Positions 11,636-23,265 of a stretch of 64,000 nucleotides of DNA are shown in pieces. Position 1 is the stretch's first letter. Each line of letters starts with the position of its first letter. The position numbers were made by a program, and so were the translations under genes. The DNA lies in contig NC_089863.1 in the NCBI RefSeq assembly GCF_036373705.1, positions 9,283,357-9,347,356 of the forward strand. The letters run 5' to 3'. This stretch comes from Amia ocellicauda. Lineage: Eukaryota; Chordata; Actinopteri; Amiiformes; Amiidae. A model generated the notes under the pieces. That model saw nothing but the letters and a program-made list of their open reading frames with translations. It was not told the DNA's origin and did no database searches.

Positions 11636-11879
11636 GTTCAGTGGGCCCTGCTTGGTGCTCGTCTGCTCTGCTCTCTGCGGCTCCTCGCTGCTCCTGGGGG
11701 CTTCAGACGGGTCCACCAGGCTGCTCTCTCCTGCTCCTCTCAGACAGAGACTCGGGGGACGGAGGGGCTGTGCTGCAGTGGGGGTGGGGGTGTTCTCTCT
11801 CTGGGACAGTCGCTCAGGCAGGCTGTGAGCATCCAGAGACCTGGACAATGACTGAGAGAAAGCAGAGCCCATTAGGGGC

Positions 11880-14195
11880 TGATATTAAATACTGCTGAGT
11901 GAGTGATGGCATGAGTTTCAAATTATCCAGTTTGTATTAACAGCAGCGTTTCCAGAGACTAATTTGCATATTTAGAAATGATACGAGCCTGAACCTCAGA
12001 AAATAAACTGATTAAATCATACTAACTGAGCTCTGTTTTTCATTGATACTTTGCTGCATGTGTTTCTATTGTTGAAGTGAACTTACTTACAAAGAGAAAA
12101 TAATAAATAATACATGAATTAGTTAAATACTGACATCAAACCCTTTGTGTTGGTTTAAGCTTAATTGAGTCTGCAAATGTGTCAAGTGAGTCACGATTTT
12201 AACAACTACTGAGCAGGGGCGGACTGGGACCAGAAATCGGCCATGGAAGTTCAAGTCCACCGGCCCACATTTATGTCAAAATCATGATACAGAAATAAGA
12301 ATAAAGTCAGCGCTCACAGCGAGCTGTCATGATGAAGCATAGGTTAAGAAAACATTGTTAGAGTAAAACTTCTCTCTAAATTGTAGGCTATAGCTACATG
12401 GTTGGTTCCAAAGCCCATACCCTCTATCACCGCTAGAGGCCACTGTTTCCCTGCCTTTTCCTCTCACTTCTCCCTGCTTTCATCCTTCCAATCATCCCAT
12501 TAACATTTCTCAACACCATGTGCACTCTTGTTCTCTCCCTCTGTTCCCATTCGCCCTGCACCTCCCAACTTGGTTTCTTGTCCCTTTCTTAAACCCCTCT
12601 CTGCCCTCACTTTGGGCAAAGTGTTGTCAGCCCTGCCTGCAACTCCAAGCCTTAGTCTCCTTGCTCCCAAACCTGTCCCTAAGCGCCTTCTGGATCCTGA
12701 CCTTTGCCTGTGACCTCGAATACATCCTTGCCTAGCCCTTTATTGCCTTTGTCAACCTCCTCTAAGAGCACTGCACTTGGGTTCCCTGTTCCCGTGACCT
12801 GCGGTCCTTGTGACTGTGACAACTAACAGCTTTTCAAACATATGCATTGAGGTATGGCAAAGTATAGGCTATGTTGCTGTAGCCGGTTGGTCAGAGCTCC
12901 CAGCTAAGGATTCGTACTGCACTGCAGCAGGCCCCCCTGAGGAGCGATAACCCCGCTATGATACACTAGCAGTAGCAGTGTTACATTACCAGCTGAATTG
13001 TAAGTTCCAACAAATTCCTTATTTTCTCGGATAAATTAAAATAAAACACATTTGATTTATTTTCCCTGATTTCAGGGGGTGGAGCGAGAGCAAGAACAAG
13101 ATTATTGTGTGCTTTGGAGTACCAGCTTATTTGATATAGCTGCGGGAAACCCTGAAACACTATGTTTAAGATAGGAGCAGACGGATTTAATTTCCCAAAA
13201 GAATCTAAAGGATTTAAAATGCCCGGTTTTAAAACGGGTCAGAGCTTCAGACATTGCTATAGCACTGTTATTGGCATCGTCGTTGCTAAGCACATTGCTA
13301 GGAATGACAAGTGACGTCTGCAAATAACAGGTAAACAGTCGACACATCTTAACTGCTGTTCAGAGTAGGGCTTAATCAGAAGCTATACAAGTATAACTTA
13401 TTGGTTGTTGTTTTAACTCAATCAGTAACGGAACTGCAGTAGCGAGAGTTAAGTTCAGGCCATGCTTTTTACATTTTTTATACAGGTCTTGTACTGTATG
13501 GTGGCTTAAATTGGCCAAAAACATTTTTTTCATGTGTTTCCAGGATTTGCATTTCTCAATGTATTGTAAAAAAGATATACAGATATGGTGTTTGTTGTAA
13601 TGTGTTCCCTTTTCCCCTGAATTATGTGATTCTGTCCTTGTTCCCAGCAACGCACATTTCATTGTGCCCTACACGTCTATTAAAAACGGTCATTTTATTC
13701 AGCGTGCTTCATGACACATTTGAGCCACCGTAACTCTACTAGTTTTAGTCAGAGAAAGAGAGCAAAGTGAAGGACTACTAGAAAATGTCTTTCACTCTCC
13801 TATTTTAACTTTAGTTCCAGTGCTCTGATGATACTGTAGCCCACCCATAATGACACGATTGTGGCAGACACTGGTGTGTGGGGTGACACTAAAATGGTCA
13901 TGGCAGTTACAGGTGGAGGTGCTCCCCAACTGAGCTTTGACTGGGGACACAGAATTGACAAACCCGCCCCTGTATGTATCTGAGGAGCTCCTCACATTGC
14001 CATTTTAAGTCTCTATGCTGCAAAGGTCACAAATCATATACTAACTTTTCTTAAAAGTCATAGATGTTTCCGTCTACAAAACATTTTTCTTGGTCTCTCT
14101 GTCTGCCAGCGCTGGTCAGTGATGCAACATTGTATCAGTGTGTTTATAACACGAGTAGCAGCTTCATTGACAGCGATGTCTAACAGGCAGCTTTG
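11880..14195. other. Inverted-repeat arm interior: repeat fragments, no recognised gene
   Basis: At 12214 a CAGGGGCGGACTGG terminus marks a truncated hAT-type MITE. At about 12520-12830 is a pyrimidine-rich stretch of the 'tgacctttgcctgtgacctcg' style seen in fish retroelement ends, identity unsure. Two minus-strand reading frames (13102-13347, 81 codons; 13372-13662, 96 codons, containing SHHTVQDLYKKCKKHGLNL) match no family I know. The mirror of this region is 20706-23021. Confidence 0.4.
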
Positions 14196-14199
14196 ATTG

Positions 14200-15087
14200 C
14201 TGTGACATTTAATCCATAATTACTGATATTTAAAAAAATTCTGATATCAAACTTACAACTGTTGAAATCAAGATTGATCTGCTGTTGTTGATATCAACAA
14301 CTGTATACTTGATATCACCAATTGTATTTTTTATTTCAGAAACTGTATTTTTGATATCAGGAATTCTATCTGTTCATTTCTGTTCATTGTTGAAAGAGTC
14401 GTCCTACAACCTCAGCGGTATCCATTCTCTACTGGCATTTTTCTGTTATTTTCCTGTTGTTTTATTTGTGTGAAGCTCGATAGTGCGTGCCATTTGTTTT
14501 TATATTATATCAAATGAAGGAAAACGTTCTGGCCTTTCGTATTATAAGGGTTAATCTGCTGACAGAGTAAAAAACACAAACCGGAACATAGGCATATTAT
14601 TCCTGTACACTCAAGTTAGGAAGACCCTACAAGCGTGAGTAAGATATCGTTTCAAAACTCCTGCTCTCCCGGTCTGTGTACATTGTAATTTTGATAAAAA
14701 TACAATTTCTTTCTACGATTGCGGATGGTCTGAAAATAATGGGGCGGAGTGTAAAGAGTTAAGTTGCACCATGTTAATTTGCATACATTTCTGATATCAA
14801 AAACACATTTGTTGATATCAACAATGGTAGTTAATGCTTGATATCAGAAATGGTATTCTTGATATCAGCAATTGTACTTTTGATATCAACAATTATATTT
14901 TTGATATCATTGGATTCTTGATATCAGAAATGGTATTCTTGATATCAACTATTGCATTTTTGATATTGAAAATGCATACTAATTAACATCCAGTTATGGA
15001 TTGAATCATGTCCCAATGTCCTGCCATGAATTGCTCATATCAACAATTGTATTTCTGATATCAGTATGTATGGACTAAATGTCACAG
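14200..15087. mobile_element. GATATC-rich non-autonomous DNA element (left arm)
   Basis: Imperfect terminal inverted repeats CTGTGACATTTAATCCAT (14200) and CTGTGACATTTAGTCCAT (complement, ending 15087) enclose two clusters (14221-14360 and 14785-15070) of about 21-bp units such as TTGATATCAACAATTGTA. No transposase is seen and I could not fix a target duplication. The family is unassigned. Confidence 0.65.
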
Positions 15088-15562
15088 TGGCTAGCCATAG
15101 TTCTCGGGCTACTACTGTACAGCCAACGAGGAAGCAGCACAACTGTAAAAAAAATGCTTTAATGGCATAACACACAAAGTTTAAGAAAACAATTATTTGT
15201 ACAAACATAACTGTAGTAAAAAATATATATAATAGAAGGGAGCCATGAAACCATGAAACCTCAGCAACAACATATACATATACTATACAATTTATGTAAC
15301 ACTTTTCAAACTCTGATGTTTCCGAAGTCGTGCTGATTAGTGTTTCTCTCTTTAGTTGCCCAACACGTCCCCCTTGTATGAACTAGAGATGTCTGTCGCG
15401 GTCCTCTATACATCCATATATACACATCTGTAGGGATCGGGATTGCATTCAAATCTCTACACTGTGAATAGAAGCCCAGATATCTTCACGAGCTGCTGGA
15501 CTGGACAGACACCATAAGAGCAACAATATGCTTTAAACAGTGTACATGGGAACTGTACTGAC

Positions 15563-15582
15563 CTGGAGATCACCGTTGTCCA
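15563..15582 (-). other. 20-nt exon-like piece in segment C (left arm)
   Basis: Minus-strand mirror of 19319-19338: a CT-rich tract plus AG, then 20 nt encoding (V)DNGDLQ, then the donor GTCAGT. Copies occur at 44749-44768 and 61905-61924. Confidence 0.4.
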
Positions 15583-15589
15583 CTAGAGA

Positions 15590-15960
15590 GAGAGAGAGAG
15601 AGGGTCAGTGCAGTCTGGTCTGCTCAGTGACACACAGAGACAGGGGTCCAGGGTGTTTACAACCCTCAGTCACGTGACTGAACCCACAGGGGCCCGCAGA
15701 GGGGCCAACGTTATGATGCCACTGGCGTTACACAACATCAAGTAAACCACTATATCTCCCATCCGGCTGTGTGTCCTGACTGTGCAGCAAAATGTTCTAC
15801 ATTGGACAGGATTGTTAGAGGCTGTGAGGGTTGGGGGGTGAAGACTGAAATATCTTTGATTGACGTGTTTGTTTCTCATGGCGATCTCTGCATCCTCGCT
15901 TTGCCTCACATGGAACAGACATTGTAACACGCACACACACACATATATATAACCATACTA
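15590..15960 (-). repeat. Segment C, copy in left arm
   Basis: Contains a minus-strand frame with LFHVRQSEDAEIAMRN and GDIVVYLMLCNASG. Related copies are at 18940-19316 (mirror), 34380-34560, 44470-44665 and 61505-61855. Product not recognised. Confidence 0.6.
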
Positions 15961-16337
15961 TAACCTAACTATTAACACTAGATTAATAAGGTAGTGAAGG
16001 TTTATATACGAGAGCACTAGGCATCACTATAGGCCATGTTATAGAGAGCTGTTAGAGCATAGAGCAGGTCTGGGAGCCCCCCCCCCACCCTTGTAAAGGT
16101 AAAGGACAACAATTACAATCACATCATTTACATTTGTAAAAAGTTTAACAAATTTATTATAATTGATTTTGAATTAACTGTAATTCAAGACATATGACTC
16201 CCAACAGCGTCCTAGTTGACACGCACACACGTAATGGGGTTCATACTGTATAGAAGCATGTTACAAGTGACGAAACATCAGTAAAAGCAGTACAGGAATA
16301 CCCGGTATTTTGGTATGGCGGTCTTAATACTCTACTG

Positions 16338-16652
16338 CAGTTCCCAATGTCTGGTGATGGAGGGCCAATTTCCAGAGGTTACATGGGATGGGGGTCCACA
16401 GCAGTCACCACAGATGAAAACTAAATATGTCCCAAATCATACCTTCTTATTTCCTATACATTTCTGTTAGATACCACTTATGATTGTTGTTTTATTATTT
16501 ACCCCCAAATTACATGTGTGATTTGTAACAGAAAAGTGTTAAAATACAGTAACGGTTCAGAAAAGGGGTGGTTGAAAGTTGGCTTTGAGGGGCCACACCA
16601 AACACACTCGAGGGCCGCATTTGTCCCCTGTGCCGCATTTTGGCTTCCCCTG
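16338..16652. mobile_element. hAT MITE with 8-bp TSD (complete copy)
   Basis: Starts CAGTTCCCAATG and ends GGCTTCCCCTG. The octamer CTCTACTG is present on both sides (16330-16337 and 16653-16660). It includes the phrase GAGGGCCGCATTTGTCC, common in fish hAT MITEs. The mirrored copy, 18260-18563, lacks the last 11 bp because the inverted repeat ends inside it. Confidence 0.8.
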
Positions 16653-16694
16653 CTCTACTGGGTGGAGCTGCTGCGGAGCGGAGAGCTCAGTATA

Positions 16695-17782
16695 TACAGA
16701 GCTGTTTCTTGGCATAAGCGGCATAAACTGCTTAGGGTCCCTTGCCACTAGCGGGGCCCCCATCAAAAAGTAATACTATATAAATAAAATATATTTTCAT
16801 AAATGATCACAGTCATCAGTTTTCAAAAAATTTACCGATTTTGTTCGTGATCGAGTCATGGAATCAAACATCATATTGTATGCGCTAGAAAATTGCCATT
16901 GATCTGTGGCTGCATAGTGCTGTTTGTGTGTAGCACAAAAGAAGAAATAAAGATCTTTCATGATTACGAGTGACCCGATCTGTCAGAAACAAGACAGAGC
17001 ATACCAATCTGGTGCAAAAAAGGGTAAAAATAAAACAAAACTGAAGAAGAAGAATAAGTACAATAGAAAGGTGTTGTAATATTATTTGGTTATGCTTTGT
17101 TTGTATTGCTGTACAGTAGCTCGCTTGCATACTAACTGTTTTAATGAAGATGACACTAAATGTGTATATAAACCAGATAGAAACCCACACAGCCGGCCAT
17201 GTATCTCATTACTTTAACTGGACAGTCCAAGTTCACCTTACCTGTCACCAAATTCTATTATAACATTATAATAAATAATGGCATGGCCTTAAATCTCTTG
17301 CTCAGTTCAAATCTATGCTATAACACTGCTACCTAATTCTGTAGCATCAATAATCAAGTTAGCTAATTAGCGAAGTTAAAATCAGCAAATGGGATTTGGC
17401 AATTGTACCTTGGTCTAGATAGACTTATTTTAACCTGCAAAGTGTGTAATAAATATCAGTCAGGACCTTTGTTGACTGATAGACTTCAGATACACATGAT
17501 GTTGACTTGGAAATTGGAAAACCACTAAGCGTATGTCATTGTGAAAAATGGGATCAGGATATGCAAGTCTACTTGATTATTATTTTGATAATTATGATAA
17601 ATAATGATGTTGCTGCTAACAGCTCCCTCTTTAGTCTTTACATGTATATTTGAACATTGTATGATTGCTCGTAGCATTGCTTAAGCCAATGTTAGTTGGA
17701 TGTTGTGCCAAGGGTGTTACAGTGAGGGGCGCCTCCAAATCAAATCTGCTTAGGACCCCCAAAAGGCTAGAAACGGCCCAGG
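16695..17782. mobile_element. Decayed hAT-like element in the palindrome spacer
   Basis: The left end reads GCTGTTTCTTGGCATAAG, then GCTTAGGGTCCCTTGCC. The right end reads GCTTAGGACCCCCAAAAGG, then CTAGAAACGGCCC; the ends are imperfect inverted copies. The interior is AT-rich without a recognisable transposase. Confidence 0.45.
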
Positions 17783-17788
17783 TCAGTG

Positions 17789-17790
<2 letters not shown>

Positions 17791-17840
<50 letters not shown>
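17791..17840. repeat. (AAT)n microsatellite
   Basis: About 16 AAT units; the polyasparagine frame over it is not a gene. Confidence 0.95.
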
Positions 17841-17841
<1 letters not shown>

Positions 17842-18240
17842 GATGAGCGCGGCTCTGTGCCAGCACTTCCCGTTAAGAAAGTCTCTCAGTTTCAATACTT
17901 TTCCGGGAGAACATAGGGGGCATTTCTCAACAGGAAGTGCTGGTTTATGGTTTCATCATATGTGTCCTTCAGTGTCTCTAAGTGCTGCAGCTCCAGTCCA
18001 GGTGCAGCTGTTTCACTTGGCGGTCGAGCAGCGGCCATTTCTGTGCCTCATTTCAATCAGCAGAGACTAGATCCAGCACGCATGGTATTTTACAGGTGTT
18101 TCAGGATTATTATTCTGGTTCTTACTGGTCTCATGACACAGTAACAGCTGCGCACTCAACAGCAGTGCTATTAGAGCGGTGCGATCTATACCCCCAACCC
18201 TTCCTCTTAACAGGATAGCTGGCTTATGGTTTCATCATAT
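17842..18240 (-). repeat. Segment B, copy belonging to the inverted unit
   Basis: A foldback of about 80 bp (CAGCACTTCCCGTTAAGAAA ... TTCTCAACAGGAAGTGCTGG) is followed by a conserved 250-bp stretch around CAGGTGCAGCTGTTTCAC. It is in the opposite orientation to the copies at 33540, 43735 and 58755, which fits its belonging to the inverted left unit. Confidence 0.65.
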
Positions 18241-18939
18241 GGTGTATATTATTATATACAAAATGCGGCACAGGGGACAAATGCGGCCCTCGAGTGTGTT
18301 TGGTGTGGCCCCTCAAAGCCAACTTTCAACCACCCCTTTTCTGAACCGTTACTGTATTTTAACACTTTTCTGTTACAAATCGGACATGTAATTTGGGGGT
18401 AAATAATAAAACAACAATCATAAGTGTTATCTAACAGAAATGTATAGGAAATAAGAAGGTATGATTTGGGACATATTTAGTTTTCATCTGTGGTGACTGC
18501 TGTGGCCCCCCATCCCATGTAACCTCTGGAAATTGGCCCTCCATCACCAGACATTGGGAACTGCAGTAGAGTATTAAGACCGCCATACCAAAATACCGGG
18601 TATTCCTGTACTGCTTTTACTGATGTTTTGTCACTTGTAACATGCTTCTATACAGTATGAACCCCATTACGTGTGTGCGTGTCAACTAGGACGCTGTTGG
18701 GAGTCATATGTCTTGAATTACAGTTAATTCAAAATCAATTATAATAAATTTGTTAAACTTTTTACAAATGTAAATGATGTGATTGTAATTGTTGTCCTTT
18801 ACCTTTACAAGGGTGGGGGGGGGGCTCCCAGACCTGCTCTATGCTCTAACAGCTCTCTATAACATGGCCTATAGTGATGCCTAGTGCTCTCGTATATAAA
18901 CCTTCACTACCTTATTAATCTAGTGTTAATAGTTAGGTT

Positions 18940-19316
18940 ATAGTATGGTTATATATATGTGTGTGTGTGCGTGTTACAATGTCTGTTCCATGTGAGGCAA
19001 AGCGAGGATGCAGAGATCGCCATGAGAAACAAACACGTCAATCAAAGATATTTCAGTCTTCACCCCCCAACCCTCACAGCCTCTAACAATCCTGTCCAAT
19101 GTAGAACATTTTGCTGCACAGTCAGGACACACAGCCGGATGGGAGATATAGTGGTTTACTTGATGTTGTGTAACGCCAGTGGCATCATAACGTTGGCCCC
19201 TCTGCGGGCCCCTGTGGGTTCAGTCACGTGACTGAGGGTTGTAAACACCCTGGACCCCTGTCTCTGTGTGTCACTGAGCAGACCAGACTGCACTGACCCT
19301 CTCTCTCTCTCTCTCT
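18940..19316 (+). repeat. Segment C, copy in right arm
   Basis: Mirror of 15585-15960: frame with LFHVRQSEDAEIAMRN, then a (CT)n tract leading into the exon-like piece at 19319. Confidence 0.6.
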
Positions 19317-19318
19317 AG

Positions 19319-19338
19319 TGGACAACGGTGATCTCCAG
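19319..19338 (+). other. 20-nt exon-like piece (V)DNGDLQ upstream of GPCR copy 2
   Basis: CT-rich tract, AG at 19317-19318, TG GAC AAC GGT GAT CTC CAG, then GTCAGT. It ends in phase 0. The GPCR frame can be entered in phase 0 after a CTTTCTCTCAG acceptor at 23049, giving DLQ-SLSRSL in frame. It could be a 5' exon of the GPCR transcript; this is inference. Confidence 0.4.
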
Positions 19339-19813
19339 GTCAGTACAGTTCCCATGTACACTGTTTAAAGCATATTGTTGCTCTTATGGTGTCTGTCCAG
19401 TCCAGCAGCTCGTGAAGATATCTGGGCTTCTATTCACAGTGTAGAGATTTGAATGCAATCCCGATCCCTACAGATGTGTATATATGGATGTATAGAGGAC
19501 CGCGACAGACATCTCTAGTTCATACAAGGGGGACGTGTTGGGCAACTAAAGAGAGAAACACTAATCAGCACGACTTCGGAAACATAAGAGTTTGAAAAGT
19601 GTTACATAAATTGTATAGTATATGTATATGTTGTTGCTGAGGTTTCATGGTTTCATGGCTCCCTTCTATTATATATATTTTTTACTACAGTTATGTTTGT
19701 ACAAATAATTGTTTTCTTAAACTTTGTGTGTTATGCCATTAAAGCATTTTTTTTACAGTTGTGCTGCTTCCTCGTTGGCTGTACAGTAGTAGCCCGAGAA
19801 CTATGGCTAGCCA

Positions 19814-20701
19814 CTGTGACATTTAGTCCATACATACTGATATCAGAAATACAATTGTTGATATGAGCAATTCATGGCAGGACATTGGGACATGATTCAA
19901 TCCATAACTGGATGTTAATTAGTATGCATTTTCAATATCAAAAATGCAATAGTTGATATCAAGAATACCATTTCTGATATCAAGAATCCAATGATATCAA
20001 AAATATAATTGTTGATATCAAAAGTACAATTGCTGATATCAAGAATACCATTTCTGATATCAAGCATTAACTACCATTGTTGATATCAACAAATGTGTTT
20101 TTGATATCAGAAATGTATGCAAATTAACATGGTGCAACTTAACTCTTTACACTCCGCCCCATTATTTTCAGACCATCCGCAATCGTAGAAAGAAATTGTA
20201 TTTTTATCAAAATTACAATGTACACAGACCGGGAGAGCAGGAGTTTTGAAACGATATCTTACTCACGCTTGTAGGGTCTTCCTAACTTGAGTGTACAGGA
20301 ATAATATGCCTATGTTCCGGTTTGTGTTTTTTACTCTGTCAGCAGATTAACCCTTATAATACGAAAGGCCAGAACGTTTTCCTTCATTTGATATAATATA
20401 AAAACAAATGGCACGCACTATCGAGCTTCACACAAATAAAACAACAGGAAAATAACAGAAAAATGCCAGTAGAGAATGGATACCGCTGAGGTTGTAGGAC
20501 GACTCTTTCAACAATGAACAGAAATGAACAGATAGAATTCCTGATATCAAAAATACAGTTTCTGAAATAAAAAATACAATTGGTGATATCAAGTATACAG
20601 TTGTTGATATCAACAACAGCAGATCAATCTTGATTTCAACAGTTGTAAGTTTGATATCAGAATTTTTTTAAATATCAGTAATTATGGATTAAATGTCACA
20701 G
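19814..20701. mobile_element. GATATC-rich non-autonomous DNA element (right arm)
   Basis: Exact mirror of 14200-15087, with the same terminal repeats and unit clusters. The copy arose by the large inverted duplication, not by a second transposition. Confidence 0.65.
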
Positions 20702-20705
20702 CAAT

Positions 20706-23021
20706 CAAAGCTGCCTGTTAGACATCGCTGTCAATGAAGCTGCTACTCGTGTTATAAACACACTGATACAATGTTGCATCACTGACCAGCGCTGGCAGAC
20801 AGAGAGACCAAGAAAAATGTTTTGTAGACGGAAACATCTATGACTTTTAAGAAAAGTTAGTATATGATTTGTGACCTTTGCAGCATAGAGACTTAAAATG
20901 GCAATGTGAGGAGCTCCTCAGATACATACAGGGGCGGGTTTGTCAATTCTGTGTCCCCAGTCAAAGCTCAGTTGGGGAGCACCTCCACCTGTAACTGCCA
21001 TGACCATTTTAGTGTCACCCCACACACCAGTGTCTGCCACAATCGTGTCATTATGGGTGGGCTACAGTATCATCAGAGCACTGGAACTAAAGTTAAAATA
21101 GGAGAGTGAAAGACATTTTCTAGTAGTCCTTCACTTTGCTCTCTTTCTCTGACTAAAACTAGTAGAGTTACGGTGGCTCAAATGTGTCATGAAGCACGCT
21201 GAATAAAATGACCGTTTTTAATAGACGTGTAGGGCACAATGAAATGTGCGTTGCGGGGAACAAGGACAGAATCACATAATTCAGGGGAAAAGGGAACACA
21301 TTACAACAAACACCATATCTGTATATCTTTTTTACAATACATTGAGAAATGCAAATCCTGGAAACACATGAAAAAAATGTTTTTGGCCAATTTAAGCCAC
21401 CATACAGTACAAGACCTGTATAAAAAATGTAAAAAGCATGGCCTGAACTTAACTCTCGCTACTGCAGTTCCGTTACTGATTGAGTTAAAACAACAACCAA
21501 TAAGTTATACTTGTATAGCTTCTGATTAAGCCCTACTCTGAACAGCAGTTAAGATGTGTCGACTGTTTACCTGTTATTTGCAGACGTCACTTGTCATTCC
21601 TAGCAATGTGCTTAGCAACGACGATGCCAATAACAGTGCTATAGCAATGTCTGAAGCTCTGACCCGTTTTAAAACCGGGCATTTTAAATCCTTTAGATTC
21701 TTTTGGGAAATTAAATCCGTCTGCTCCTATCTTAAACATAGTGTTTCAGGGTTTCCCGCAGCTATATCAAATAAGCTGGTACTCCAAAGCACACAATAAT
21801 CTTGTTCTTGCTCTCGCTCCACCCCCTGAAATCAGGGAAAATAAATCAAATGTGTTTTATTTTAATTTATCCGAGAAAATAAGGAATTTGTTGGAACTTA
21901 CAATTCAGCTGGTAATGTAACACTGCTACTGCTAGTGTATCATAGCGGGGTTATCGCTCCTCAGGGGGGCCTGCTGCAGTGCAGTACGAATCCTTAGCTG
22001 GGAGCTCTGACCAACCGGCTACAGCAACATAGCCTATACTTTGCCATACCTCAATGCATATGTTTGAAAAGCTGTTAGTTGTCACAGTCACAAGGACCGC
22101 AGGTCACGGGAACAGGGAACCCAAGTGCAGTGCTCTTAGAGGAGGTTGACAAAGGCAATAAAGGGCTAGGCAAGGATGTATTCGAGGTCACAGGCAAAGG
22201 TCAGGATCCAGAAGGCGCTTAGGGACAGGTTTGGGAGCAAGGAGACTAAGGCTTGGAGTTGCAGGCAGGGCTGACAACACTTTGCCCAAAGTGAGGGCAG
22301 AGAGGGGTTTAAGAAAGGGACAAGAAACCAAGTTGGGAGGTGCAGGGCGAATGGGAACAGAGGGAGAGAACAAGAGTGCACATGGTGTTGAGAAATGTTA
22401 ATGGGATGATTGGAAGGATGAAAGCAGGGAGAAGTGAGAGGAAAAGGCAGGGAAACAGTGGCCTCTAGCGGTGATAGAGGGTATGGGCTTTGGAACCAAC
22501 CATGTAGCTATAGCCTACAATTTAGAGAGAAGTTTTACTCTAACAATGTTTTCTTAACCTATGCTTCATCATGACAGCTCGCTGTGAGCGCTGACTTTAT
22601 TCTTATTTCTGTATCATGATTTTGACATAAATGTGGGCCGGTGGACTTGAACTTCCATGGCCGATTTCTGGTCCCAGTCCGCCCCTGCTCAGTAGTTGTT
22701 AAAATCGTGACTCACTTGACACATTTGCAGACTCAATTAAGCTTAAACCAACACAAAGGGTTTGATGTCAGTATTTAACTAATTCATGTATTATTTATTA
22801 TTTTCTCTTTGTAAGTAAGTTCACTTCAACAATAGAAACACATGCAGCAAAGTATCAATGAAAAACAGAGCTCAGTTAGTATGATTTAATCAGTTTATTT
22901 TCTGAGGTTCAGGCTCGTATCATTTCTAAATATGCAAATTAGTCTCTGGAAACGCTGCTGTTAATACAAACTGGATAATTTGAAACTCATGCCATCACTC
23001 ACTCAGCAGTATTTAATATCA
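20706..23021. other. Right-arm mirror of 11880-14195; no recognised gene
   Basis: Contains plus-strand frames at 21239-21529 and 21554-21799 that mirror the unrecognised frames of the left arm (one Leu/Arg difference in the first), and the mirrored MITE end near 22687. Confidence 0.4.
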
Positions 23022-23265
23022 GCCCCTAATGGGCTCTGCTTTCTCTCAGTCATTGTCCAGGTCTCTGGATGCTCACAGCCTGCCTGAGCGACTGTCCCAG
23101 AGAGAGAACACCCCCACCCCCACTGCAGCACAGCCCCTCCGTCCCCCGAGTCTCTGTCTGAGAGGAGCAGGAGAGAGCAGCCTGGTGGACCCGTCTGAAG
23201 CCCCCAGGAGCAGCGAGGAGCCGCAGAGAGCAGAGCAGACGAGCACCAAGCAGGGCCCACTGAAC

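Larger units (their letters stand above)
10471..16641 (+). repeat. Large inverted repeat, left arm
   Basis: Each base pairs with the right arm such that the two coordinates sum to 34901 from 10551 to 16641. Outside a tetranucleotide run at about 10517-10550 the sum becomes 34897 (one 4-bp unit difference). By eye I noticed only about ten substitutions in 6.17 kb. It carries GPCR copy 1, a GATATC-rich element, segment C and a hAT MITE, all in mirror order. The outer end stops at 10471, before the 3' flank kept in the right arm. Confidence 0.95.

Noticed and set aside
13102-13662. Two minus-strand frames of 81 and 96 codons, mirrored at 21239-21799
   Set aside because: No recognisable domain; their apparent conservation is only the recent inverted duplication.
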